Both the position numbers and the translations under genes were made by a program. Of a stretch of DNA of 64,000 nt, positions 1 to 11,326 are shown piece by piece. Positions within the stretch are counted from its first letter, which is position 1; every line of letters starts with the position of its first letter. The notes under the pieces are model-generated. The model did no database searches. It was not told the origin of the DNA and saw nothing but the letters and a program-made list of their open reading frames with translations. Origin of the DNA: Onchocerca lupi (Eukaryota; Nematoda; Chromadorea; Rhabditida; Onchocercidae); NCBI GenBank assembly GCA_028564675.1, contig JAOVVO010000107.1:62001-126000 (forward strand), given 5' to 3'.

Positions 1-187
1 TAAAAACAATTATAATTTATAAATTGTCAAAAATTTTGATAAAATTTCATGAAAAATTTTAAAAAAAAAGTGCTAAAATTTAGCCATTCTTTTGATCCTA
101 ATTTATTTTTCTGCTATTCTTGCCTTTTTTTTTTCTTCAACGAAACTAATGAAAATGCTCAAAGACAATAGCCATATTATTGATTAA

Positions 188-1557
188 TTATATTATTGAA
201 ATTATTGATTTATTTAGTAAACAAATTATGAGAAATATTATGAATAAATTTGAAACGGATAGATGAATGTTGGCTATAACTGATGAACCGGTATTGCATA
301 ATTCTTGAGCACAAAAGCATTTTTTCATCCCTTTCAATCTACAAAAATTGTAAAATAAGAAAAAAGGAAAAAAAAATGATAAAATTAAATAAAATTAAAA
401 ATATATCATATTCTACTATTCATGATTCCATGAATTTTATCTCTTATCAACAGCTTATCAGCATATCATTTGCTTAGAAGCTATAATTATCAAAAATTAA
501 AAGATTTTACTTCCAAACATCCATAATAACACATTCGCCATCTTTGAGTTTTCGCTCCTCAGAATCTGCACAACGTTTTTCGACATAGTATGAACCATCC
601 TGAAAATTTTAAAACTTTTTTTTTTTTTTTTTGAAATAATGAAATCTATAAAAAGTATTTTTTTTTTGATGGTAATTGAAAGATTAGGGATTTTTTCGAA
701 TTTTAAAATTGCAAAATAACTGCTAAATAGGCTATTTGCCGTAATATTTTCATTTTATAGTAATGTTTAAAATTTATCAAAAATGCTTGGAACATAAAAA
801 TATAACTTTGATAATTAAATTTTTCAAAATAAGCTTGAGATAATCAATTTCAACTTATCAAAAAAGTCAATTTCAACTTTCCAAAAAGTTTTCTAATAAT
901 CATTTAAACGTAATTAAAAATAATTAAGAATATAAAATAAGAAGATACAAAGTGTGCTCAGCGAATCCTTTCAAATATCCTTCAACTTTTTCTACAGTCC
1001 TTTAAATTCAAGTGTGAACAAATTGAACTATTAATCATTATCAAATAGCTTTATCATTTTATTTCCAAAAAGCATCGAAATATTATCATTCAATCTATTA
1101 CTTAAAAAAAGTATTGAATTCGCAGAAAGCATTTAAATTGGAAATGATTTTTACGATTTTTTTTTTTTATCATTCAAATGATTGATGATGTATTTTAAGA
1201 TAATGAAGATTTCACTTATTATTATTATGCATCAAGTTTAGCTGTCATAGAATGAAGATTCGAAAAATTTTGTCATCAAAAGACATCCGACAGAATCTGC
1301 AAATATCTCATCCTTATTCAATAATTAATTAATTAATTAATTAAGTAATGATAATGCAAATAGCAACATACCGCATTTAATGCGGTAACCGAAATACAAC
1401 CATTCGGAATTCCACTACCGGAACAGTTTATTCTTTTTGGTTCACCTTTACAGGTAGCTGTTGGAGCACTCAAAAAAACACCACATGAATAGCACTGAAA
1501 CGGTGATGATGAAAATGCAACCGGAAATATTGATAACCATAATAATATTAATAGCAT
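188..1557 (-). CDS. Ly6/uPAR-like GPI-anchored secreted protein, three exons
   Basis: Small cysteine-rich protein of about 141 residues. Exons, in order of translation: 1557-1372, 599-511, 338-188. Phase closes at both junctions (GCG|GTATGT...CAG|GAT and AA|GTAAAA...TAG|A). Residues 1-18 form a hydrophobic signal peptide (MLLILLWLSIFPVAFSSS). A QCYSCG motif follows at once, then paired cysteines, ending in the diagnostic Ly6 tail CFCAQELCNTG. After that comes a hydrophobic C-terminus (LFIIFLIICLL), which fits a GPI-attachment signal. The Ly6/three-finger fold is established for proteins with this cysteine layout, and the ligand cannot be inferred. An acceptor-like TTTCCAG lies two bases before the ATG (about 1560-1566), so the mRNA may be trans-spliced. 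A candidate AATAAA lies at about 102-107 on the minus strand. I do not recognise a specific orthologue. Confidence 0.85.
1369..1387. repeat. Perfect 9-bp-arm palindrome over the Ly6 exon 1 splice donor
   Basis: TACCGCATT-T-AATGCGGTA is a perfect inverted repeat with a one-base centre. It straddles the end of exon 1 and contains the GTATGT donor (minus strand 1371-1366). Whether it folds in the pre-mRNA is inference. Confidence 0.7.
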
Positions 1558-2219
1558 TCCTGGAAATGATGATAAATTTAATCAAATTCTAAAAATATGA
1601 AAAAGAAAAAAAAAAAGAAGAAATTAATTGCGAATTTCGCTAATAACAATTCAAATGTGGAAAAAATCGAAGAAATAGAATGAAATTGATGAATATAAGT
1701 GATAGATAGCATTTGAAATGGTTATCATAGTTATTTTGTTTTGAGATTTTTGAGCAATTCTAGAGATTTTATCATGATAAAAAATGATTACAGAGAAAAA
1801 AATATTAATCATCAATCAAAGATTAATTTGATATAAACGGCTCTGAGAATCTATTGAAATTTTGGCTTAAAATTATATTAATTAATCTTTCTGATGACTG
1901 TTATTATTTTCATTTTCAAAAAAAAAAGATTTTTTTCTCAGCTTTTGTTGCATTTGATGGAATGTAAAAGAATAAATTTGATAAATCATAAAAGAATATA
2001 ACTACTGATAATGATAGTGAATAATGAAAGTAATCTAGGGGGAGCATTTGATAAAGTTTCAGTGATGATAATGATAACAACAAACTGATAACGGTGATAA
2101 TGATAACAATAATTTTGATCTAACGATGAAGACAAGTTCTGATTCAATATCTTTCGAAACAGATAATCATTATTTATTCAATCATCATATCTGTGTTACG
2201 AAAAATATTGCGATAAATG

Positions 2220-2220
<1 letters not shown>

Positions 2221-2265
<45 letters not shown>
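2221..2265. repeat. Poly-A tract of about 45 bases
   Basis: Uninterrupted A run on the plus strand. No target-site duplication or open frame marks it as a retroposon tail. Confidence 0.95.
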
Positions 2266-2266
<1 letters not shown>

Positions 2267-2851
2267 GAACAGATTGCGGCGTAGTTGGCAGATGTTAACA
2301 ATAAAAAAATTGAAATTAAAACATCTGTGCGTTAATGTAATCAAAAGATAGCAAAGAAATCAATGGAAAAATTCAAGTAATAAAAAAAAAAAAGAGATTT
2401 TGAATATTAGTAATTCATATTTAATAGAAATGAAATTATTCGAATTATTTGAATAATACTTATAAAATGAGCAACAAAAAAGGATAAATTAATAAGGATA
2501 ATGATCAATTTAAGTTAAAATAAGAAAAAAGAAATGCAAACAAAAAATATTACAGAAAAATTGAAGGAATATAAATAAAGTGAGAGGTGAAAAATTTATT
2601 AAGATATGGTTTAAAAAATTTAAAAAAAAGTGATTTGTTTTCTCTGAAAAATTTCTAACGATTTTGAAATTATTGATTAAATTTTAATAGAAAAGAATAA
2701 TTGATTTGAGTTGAACAAGGTCAAACTATGACAGGTTAGGTTAATTTAATAATAGAGTAGAATCAGATGTATCTATTTAATAGTGTCACCATTGAAGATC
2801 AAATGGTGACAATTGTACTGCATTGAGATGATGAGATTCGTCAAAAATAAG

Positions 2852-2867
2852 ACAGGTCATGACCTGT
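2852..2867. promoter_or_regulatory. Palindromic nuclear-receptor-type site (IR0)
   Basis: ACAGGTCATGACCTGT is a perfect 16-base palindrome made of two AGGTCA half-sites head to head with no spacer. This arrangement is known to bind some nuclear receptors as dimers. It lies about 1.3 kb upstream of the Ly6 start. Function is inferred from the motif only. Confidence 0.45.
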
Positions 2868-3125
2868 GTAATAGGAAAAAAATAACTTTTAAATAAAAGA
2901 AAAGTTGAAAATTTCGACAAGTTTCATATTTAATTTTACAAGTTTTTTGATAGGAGAAGAGAAGGCAATAAATTGAATTCTAAAAGTATTTATAGCAAAA
3001 ACAACAACTGTTTCATAGCAAATAAAATTCAGTTTTTTTTTTTTTTTTTTTAATTAACAAATGGAGCTAATCCATATTGACTAAGAGTTTTCAATTGAGA
3101 GCGTGAAATTGTTGAGAGTTAAATG

Positions 3126-3141
3126 AGGTCAGGAAAGGTCA
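3126..3141 (+). promoter_or_regulatory. Direct repeat of AGGTCA with 4-base spacer (DR4)
   Basis: AGGTCA-GGAA-AGGTCA, two perfect consensus half-sites in direct orientation with a four-base spacer. This spacing is classically recognised by RXR-type heterodimers. It lies 260 bases from the IR0 palindrome, and a single AAGGTCA occurs at about 2714. Function is inference. Confidence 0.45.
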
Positions 3142-3480
3142 TCTTAGTCAAGAATAGTAGATGAGCAACAGGTGTTAGGGTAATATGGGTAATTTTGAAA
3201 GGTTAATATTTGCGAATATCGCTACTATTACTACAGCAATAAATCGGATGGAAAAGGATGGATAAAGAGGCATTCTAATAAATGCTTTAACTAATTTATC
3301 GCCTTGCTTTACATTTTTCAACAACAACAACAACAATTTATTGATCTTCGAATTCTTGGCAGCAATTCATCTGAGAAAATTCTGATGTTACGTGAAAACA
3401 ATATTCAGAAGTGTCAACATATGACACATTATTCAATAGAAATCTAAATTCAATCAATAGCTGTGTTAGCAAATTAATTT

Positions 3481-3791
3481 TAAACAGGACTAGTAAATTT
3501 GAGCAGTTTTAAAAATGAGACTAGCAAGTTTGAACAGTTTTAAATAGGACTAGCAATTTTGAACAGTTTTAAGCGCGACTAGTAAGTTTGGACAGTTTTA
3601 AATAGGACTAGTAAGTTTGAACAGTTTTAAATAGGACTAGAAAGTTTGAACAATTTCAAATAGGACTAGCGAATTTGAGCAGTTTTAAGTAAGACTAGTA
3701 AGTTTAAGCAATTTCAAATAGAGCTAGTAAGTTTAAGTTAGTTTTAAATCGGATTAATAAGTTTGAAAAGTTTTAAATAGGACTTGTAAGG
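3481..3791. repeat. Degenerate tandem repeat, about 11 copies of 29-30 bp
   Basis: The unit runs roughly GGACTAGTAAGTTTGAACAG followed by TTTTAAATA. Copies begin near 3487, 3517, 3547, 3576, 3606, 3635, 3664, 3693, 3721, 3751 and 3780, decaying towards the right. No long open frame runs through it. It is minisatellite-like. Confidence 0.9.
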
Positions 3792-6496
3792 TTGCCTGAT
3801 AAATTATGAAAACTATTTCTGAAATATATTCTTGATAATTTGATGCTGAATTTCCTACAAATAATTCGAGATCAATTTTAAAATGTTTGGGAAAAGAGAA
3901 GAGAGAAAGTTTTAGAATTTTTTTCTCTCTTTCTCAAAATAAATTAGTAAACTTCATATTTATCATTAAAAATAGATTAGAAAATAGCTCGCATGATTTT
4001 AATTATCGGAATTAATCAAGATTTCTGAAAAAACATATAGGTTAATTCATTTGCAAAATCAATTTAAGTTTGCAAAAAGAAAAAAAAAGTTTTTTTAATG
4101 ATTCTTTCATAAATTGTGTATTGTTTTTTGAAATGTTTGTATTAATCGTGCATCATATAAAAGATACGTTCAATAATTCTCATTAATTTTTGAATAACTT
4201 CATCAATTATCCATTGATTTTTGATTTTTGATTTTTGATGCAAATTTAATAGCCCAAGGCTATGCATATTTAATGTGAATTGTTGTAGATTCAAAATTTA
4301 CCAAATAATTAAAATAGCAAAATATTGTAATAATCAAAAAAGGATCAATCCATCTATGGGATAAATAATTAAATAATTAGTAATAATTAGCGATAAGAGA
4401 TAAAACTTGATAGAAATTTATTATTATAAAATCTATTACAAGACGATTGCATAGCTGAATTATTAATTAGTTATTTAAGCATTAAAACTTATGTAAATTT
4501 AATTAAATTGATAGATATCTAGAAAAAGAGAGAAATTTTAATTAAATTCGTCTATTAGAGCAAAGCGAACTTTATTTGAATAATTCGCTAAACTTAGGCA
4601 GTCAGAAATTTTAATTAATAATTTAAAGATTATAAAAGTTTGCTTAAAAGCAAAATTGCATGAGAAAAAAAAAAAAAAAAAAAAAGGAGGAAATAAATGT
4701 TATGAACAAAATTTATTGGTTAAGCTAAAAAAGTTTTTCTTCTTTCTTTCTTTTTTTTTTTTTTCAAATAACTAATATTTTTTCCACTTCACTTAAGAAA
4801 ATCAGAACAGAGAATAGATCGATGTATTTATTGCTATTCGGGCTTTTTGCATTAAAAACTTTCAAGTTGCTGTTGAATTTCATCATTCAATAATATTTTT
4901 TCATTTAGCTAAAATGAATTTTTTTAAATTTTTATTAAAATTAAATGAAATATTTCGAGTTTTTCTCTATTCATTAACATATTAGAAACTTTAATTAATT
5001 AAGATATTGTCAAAGAAAAAAAAAAAAAAAAGAAAAAACAGAATAATCTAGTTATTTGGAAATTTGACGAAGTATTTGTTGAGAAATCTGAATTTCTTTT
5101 CTTTTTTTCATTAAATGATTATAAATTATGAATTTCCTGAACTGCTTATGTATGTGAAATATTACTGCATTTTAAATTAACAAAAAAAAAAAAAAAAAAA
5201 AAATGTATATATATTTGAATTAGAGAAATAAGAGAAATAGAAAATTTAAGAGCAACTTATTGAAATGGAACAAATAAAAAATTAATGATGGAGAAAATTT
5301 CTAGAAAATCTGCAGAAAATTCAAAAGCTATCACTTCAAACATGTTTAATATTGAAACCTAATTTACTGTGATATGTTTGTTTAAGAGGTTTATCTTTCA
5401 AGAACAAATTTAACAACTGTTCTGTTGGCAAACAACATTGAAAATATATGTAAATAAATAATTGAAAGAACATTAAAGTACAAATAATGGCCAAGTTTAT
5501 TTGTAATTTTCAATTGACCAAAATTTATAAGTTTCATAAATCATTCCCAAAATAATTTGCAACTCTTGCAATAATTTGATTGGCAAATTTTCAAATAATT
5601 CATATATCATATTTCAAAGATATCATATTACATTTCCAAATGACCACATTTTCTATGAAGAAATGTCCCCAATATTAACTCGAAATAATTGACTTTACAC
5701 AGTAACTTGCACCATGAATGTATATCGATTTTCTTCCTTCTCATTATTTTATTCCTAATTTTGAATTATTCCGAATATCAAATCTTTAATAATATTCATT
5801 TCTAATAGTAAACTATTTAAAAAAAAAAAAAAAAAAAAAAAAAATCAAAAAATTAGAGCTCGTAACCATTAGCTCAGCGCATTTTGATGTTTTATTTAAA
5901 ATTTAACAGAGCTATACCATTGATATCGGGCTTAATTGGAACGATTAACAATTAATGTGAGAATGTTTTATCAAAATTAGCATTATTTAAGCTAAATCAT
6001 AAGAAATAAATAAAAATAAAAAGCATGTTTGGCTTCATCACCTTCCCGTTACTTCATCAATCTGACTTTGCCCAAAAAATGAAATTTAGGATAGTTTTCC
6101 AGGCATTTCATCAGAAACTTGAAAAGAAAAAACTGAAACCAACAAGAATAAAGTTATTTTAAATTTTATTTAAATATCACATACCCTGAATGAACTGATA
6201 ATTTTAGTTCTTCAAATTTTTATTTAATATCATACATCGTGAACGAAATCATATACTTCCAATGAACTGAGAATCTTAATATTTTAGGAAAAAAATTTCT
6301 AAATTTAAATAAAACTCCGAAAATCGCGATATTCGAAATCAAATATCGTACAATTAACAACAAAGTCATTCAGAAGAGGGTTTCTGACAATTCATCTAAC
6401 ACATTGAGGATTCACATCTTAAACACATTACTGTACCAGATATTAAAAAATTGAAAGATTACTACTTTCATCTTTGCTTAAAAACATATGCAACTT

Positions 6497-9400
6497 CTAG
6501 TCGATATTGATAACTTCATTTGATGCATTGACTTCAGTTTTCCGTTTAAAATCGTAAGTATCAGCTAACTTTCGATAATAATCATTGGTTTTGCTGATCA
6601 TCTAAAATTGAAGATGTTCAAAACATCAAAACCTTCTCTTGAATTTTTGTAATTTATAAATAAATATAATGTAAGCTTGTCTTTTATTAAGACTGCTTAA
6701 CATTGATGAGAAAACTAATGGTTATTACTGGTATGAAGGCTGTTTTTTTTTTCTTTTTTTTTTGCATTTATGATGCATTTAAATTTTAATTGAACTAATC
6801 CTTGTCACCATATATAAATGATTGAAAAATTAGTATCAATAATATTATTAAGAAATAATTAGGAAAAAATTAATACTTTAATGGTCTAAACATTTCAGAG
6901 CTAGTACTTAAAAGGCAAAACATCCCAGAAACACGCAGAAATGACATGATTATCCTGTTCTTTTGACTCGATTTTTTACTGTCTGTCTGTCTCATGCCAT
7001 CTGTCTGCTTTCCTCTACATGTTGAAAAACATCTCACTGAATCCTAGAATTTTTTGAAGAGGGGAACCCTAAAATCATGCTCAAAAACATCTGGTGAACC
7101 AGCAAAAATGTGGTTTAGTCATAATTTTAAAAATAAATAAATAGTTATAAATAATGATAACAATAATAACAATGAAATATGAAGATAAAAGCTCACATCG
7201 TCAATTTGTTCTTGCATTTCGTAATAAAAAGCTTTCACCATATCCGAAGTCTTACTTTCTAACACTTCCGCAACAGCATCAAAATCTTTTCCATACCGTT
7301 GAAATGCTGAAAAGAAAAGACAGAGCAAAAATTCAAAGAATTTACAATGTCAAGTTCGTTTTTGCAGATGTGAGTTTTTCTAGGCGAAAAGAGGATTTAG
7401 GAAAATATTCACCATGAACGCAGCAAAATTTTGCAACAATATTGAAAACATGAGATATTATTAAGAAAATTTTAAATATCTCTACATTGTAAGAATCGTT
7501 TGAAGAAAGAAAATATATTCTTGAAAATTTTTCTTTTTCAAATTCAGAAGTAAACTTACCAAATAAAGCTTGCCATTTTTCTTTGTAGGACCAGGATGGA
7601 GAACGTCGGGGACGACTAGAAGCTGCAGAAGGAACTCGATTAATTCGATAACGCTCTAGATCTGAAATATTATAAATAGTTTGAACAGAATCTTTCCAGT
7701 CCATTTCGAATCAGTTATGTATTTTAGCACAAAGATTTGTCTAATGTTTATAAAAACCAACGTTCATTTAACTCTTTTTCAAACTGCAACCGTAATGTAT
7801 GCTCCAGTCGTACGCAATTTCCCCTTGCAAGCATTTCTTCCCGTTCCAGTTGTCTGAAGTATGGAGAATTAATTAGGAAATATTAGAAAAGTTTATTAAG
7901 ATCGTCAACATAATCAATGAAATAAATGCATCTTCTAATAGTGGGTTATATTATTCCTCATAACCCATTCATTGAAAGGATTTCAACAGCTGGAAAAAAG
8001 AAAAGTCTTCGAAGTGAAGATTTTTGTCCTAAGTATTACTCATAAATAAAGATAAATTATGAAACTTATTTACTACATTTAGAAAAATATCAAAATAATT
8101 TGAAAGTATGCAGGAAATTCTTAAAGATTCTAGCAAATCATAAGAAAACATGCTTCAAGATCCGTACATATCCCATTTCCGGCGGTCGAATAACACTAAC
8201 AATCTGCAAATCGTCATCATCTTCCATTTCAGTAACATTTTTATTCAATGATAATGACTGTGCAGCATCCTTTTCCTCAGTTGCAAATTCAACAAATCGT
8301 TCCACAACTTCTGCCATACCTAGAACAGCAAACATTCATCAAATATTTTATCTAGTCCATTGGGATTTCTATAAGAAAGCAATTTCAAAAAAATACCTTT
8401 AGGACATTTTATAGTTTTGTTAGCGTCCCCATCATGACCCATCGGCTTTAAGCATAGTCTATGACGATGATAATTTCTAAAAATTTGGGATTTACACAAA
8501 TTTCATAAAAGATAAAAAAGTCGATATTCAATTCACTCAGAATTTTCAACATAATGATGGAGTGTTACAGGATAAAGAGAAACCATCAATCAATAATTAA
8601 CTAAGATATAACTCAAGAGCATAATGATGATAAAGAATATAATTCTTTTGAGTAAAATTAACGAATATTTCCAAAAAACTTAAATAATTGGAATCTAAAG
8701 GATATTGAAATGAGTGAAACATTTAAAATGATACCTGAAATGAATAAAACAAGCATTACAAAGCTTCAAATCACCCATCTGTCGCAAATTTGTAGTTTGT
8801 TCACAGTTATAACATCGATTGCTTTGCCTCTCTCTAGAGTCCACGTCACTATCTTCAGAACTACTATAAAACAAAACACCAGTTTATACAACAAGACTGA
8901 AAGCCACTATTCTCAAATTTTCTCTTAATTTACTTCAAATCACATGCAAATTATTCTTAACTTATAGCACAGTTGGAGAAAGAAGCAAAATAGCTTAAAT
9001 GTTTCTTGGAAAAAAAGTTTTGACTATTCTTTTTCATTCTTTGACTGCAGTGTGTATCTAAATTATTACTCCCCAATATTTCTGGTATTTGATAAATATG
9101 GAAAAAAAAAACAGTTACCTGGACTCAGGATTATGTTCTTCCAAGAAAGTATCAATAATACTTCGAAAATTTAGCTTCTTTTTATTGTCATAATAGAAAT
9201 TGATAATTTCCTTTATCGATTTATGTGGCAGCTGAAATTCAATTTACAAAATTAACGAATATTATTGATAAACCTAATATAAACCATAACTTTCCGCAAA
9301 TTCTTTAAACTTGAATTGCAAGCTTGTCTTAACTCTAAATGTCAGATGATTATATGTGTAGCTCGCAATGTAAAACACAACTTAAACCTTTTTTCCTCGA

Positions 9401-11326
9401 GAATATAGCAGAAAATTATTCAAAATAAGATGTGTTTAGCCCTCTGAGCTTCCACATAACTATCTCTACTTTATAAAGATCTCTATAAACGAACTGAAGA
9501 AAATCTACACAACTAAATATATTCAATAAAGAACGAACCAACTGCTTAATTCTATTAAAATGTTTGCCATATGTTTGCAGTGCTTGTTTGAAAATAGTTG
9601 TATCTTCCTCATTCCATGGTTCTTTTTTGATTCGTCGCTTAGCGAGCTGATGTTTCGCTTCTTCGATATTATAATCTGATGATTGCAAGATAAACATTGC
9701 CTAAAGTTATTTAAGAGAGAATAAATCAAGTTACTGAAAGCAAAAAGAAGTAGGGAAAAAATAAAATATAAGTTCTTTCAATCGTTTATAGCCATAACAG
9801 CACGCAGAAATCATTTCAACCGATATCATCGATACAGCAGCATTTATGTTAATCGGTTAACAAGTAATCCTTAATTCGAAATTCTTTCAGAAGTAATTCC
9901 AGTCTAATGCAAAGTGTCATAAAAAATACAAGCTAGATAATTCCAAGAAAAAATTTTTAAGAAATTTGCAGAAACTATCTAACTAAATTATACCCGATCT
10001 TGTTCAATATTGAAGCTTGCAAGCGCAATTGAAAGGTAGTCGTTAATTTCATCAACTCCCAAGAGATTCGTCGGTCGCCAAACGCAAGTTTCACGTTCAG
10101 TATCATCACAATAATCATCTTCTGTTGTCCAGTCTTGTACCGGACATTGATAATCGATACCCTCACGAATTTCAAGATTTGTCGGTAGATGGAATGCAGC
10201 GTGATCTAGAAAAAAATATATAAGATACTTTGCGGATTATTTCGAAAATCTGTACTTTACAATCGTCAAATTTTCAAAATATAGATTACATTACCTGCAC
10301 TACAAAAGGGCAAATCCCCGTTGAAATCTGAAGGACCAGGTGCATCTTCCTCTATCACCACCGTGTCCTCATCATCTCCGCTACTTCGTGGTGTACATTG
10401 AAGTTCAGTTTGATCACTGTTTTCTTCATCCACGATATTCTCATTCTCATCGACTTCATCGTTATCCTAAAAAATGAAATACGTTCACTATCGGGATGCA
10501 AAACGAATTTTCTTTTTCGATCTAAAATTCAATTATATTTGCAATCATAAGTCAAAGTTGATCAGTAAATCCTAAGCACAAACGTTTAGATTTGCAAAGC
10601 ACTAACTTATGGTCCATGAAAATTTCGAGATATCAAATAACAGTTTAATAACAAAAAAAAATTCTTGAAGAAATTAAAAAGAAAATTTCTTGTTCATATT
10701 TCAAAGAATGTTAAAGAAGAGATTACCACAGATACTTTTATGACAATAAAAGTTAGTTATGAAAAAGTCAAATATTTAAAGTTTAAATATTACAAAAAAG
10801 TCATTCCAAATCAAAAAAGTAAGTAAGAAATTGATTTAGGCAATAAAATAACTGGATATGAAATTCGTGATCAAAAAATAAGCAATTTACTTTAAAAATT
10901 CCTAAGCTTTGCTAATAAGATAAGAAAAATACGATGTAAAGTAATCTCAATATGTTGATAAACATTCAAAATTCAAACACCATCAACAAAATTTATAGAA
11001 ACAGCATTTTAGCAGTGGAAGGAAACTTATACAAATTTCACGTTTCTATAAACTTTGTTATTATCATTTTGTGAATTCCTAGACCTCACAACGAAGAAAG
11101 GATTCGAAAATAATCAAATCTGAAAAAAAGAATAATCATAATGAGAATCGGCTTAAGGAACATATGAAGATGTAACCTAAAAAAATGCTGATAAGTTTAT
11201 TAAAAAAAATATTCACGAGGATCAAAGATGATCTGAAAAGAAAACCTGTCTCGATAATTCCTCAGATCCTTCCTTAATTTCTTGATCAATATCGAACTTA
11301 TCTTGCGTATCACCATTCGATTTCAT
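6497..11326 (-). CDS. CoREST/RCOR family corepressor with ELM2, two SANT domains and a GATA-like zinc finger
   Basis: Nuclear corepressor scaffold. CoREST proteins link LSD1 demethylase and HDAC1/2. Exons: 11326-11246, 10466-10295, 10205-9994, 9700-9539, 9231-9119, 8863-8735, 8476-8397, 8319-8168, 7853-7762, 7661-7560, 7306-7197, 6601-6497. About 500 residues: acidic N-terminus; ELM2 from about residue 98 (IREGIDYQ...VWRPTNL); SANT1 about 181-226 (EPWNEEDTTIFKQALQTYGK, LPHKSIKEIINFYY); a Cys4 finger with C264, C267, C282 and C285; a coiled-coil (QLEREEMLARG...LQFEKEL); then ERYRI and SANT2 (AFQRYGKDFDAVAEVL). The order and the LERYRI-SANT2 segment match CoREST rather than MTA, MIER or RERE. 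The finger is unlike vertebrate CoREST. The 8168/7853 junction does not close in phase (two bases short), so a small exon is missing from the model; a weak 41-base candidate is 8028-7988. Orthology to spr-1 or rcor-1 is unresolved. A 5' acceptor-like TTTTCCAG lies 42 bases before the ATG. Confidence 0.88.

Larger units (their letters stand above)
1558..6496. other. Non-coding interval between the Ly6 and CoREST genes
   Basis: About 4.9 kb with no open frame that shows family features or exon-like composition. It contains a 45-base A tract, nuclear-receptor half-sites near 2714-3141, a 29-30 bp tandem repeat at 3481-3791, and several more A/T runs (about 4669-4684, 5018-5032, 5181-5203, 5820-5843). 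It should hold the upstream region of the Ly6 gene on its left and the 3' flank of the CoREST gene on its right. Confidence 0.7.

Noticed and set aside
2221..2265. Long A tract as a retroposon tail
   Set aside because: No target-site duplication, open frame or body sequence next to it; similar tracts are scattered throughout the window.
8100..8402. Plus-strand open frame of 100 codons
   Set aside because: It is the antisense of CoREST exon 8319-8168, whose minus-strand frame has better splice sites and family continuity.
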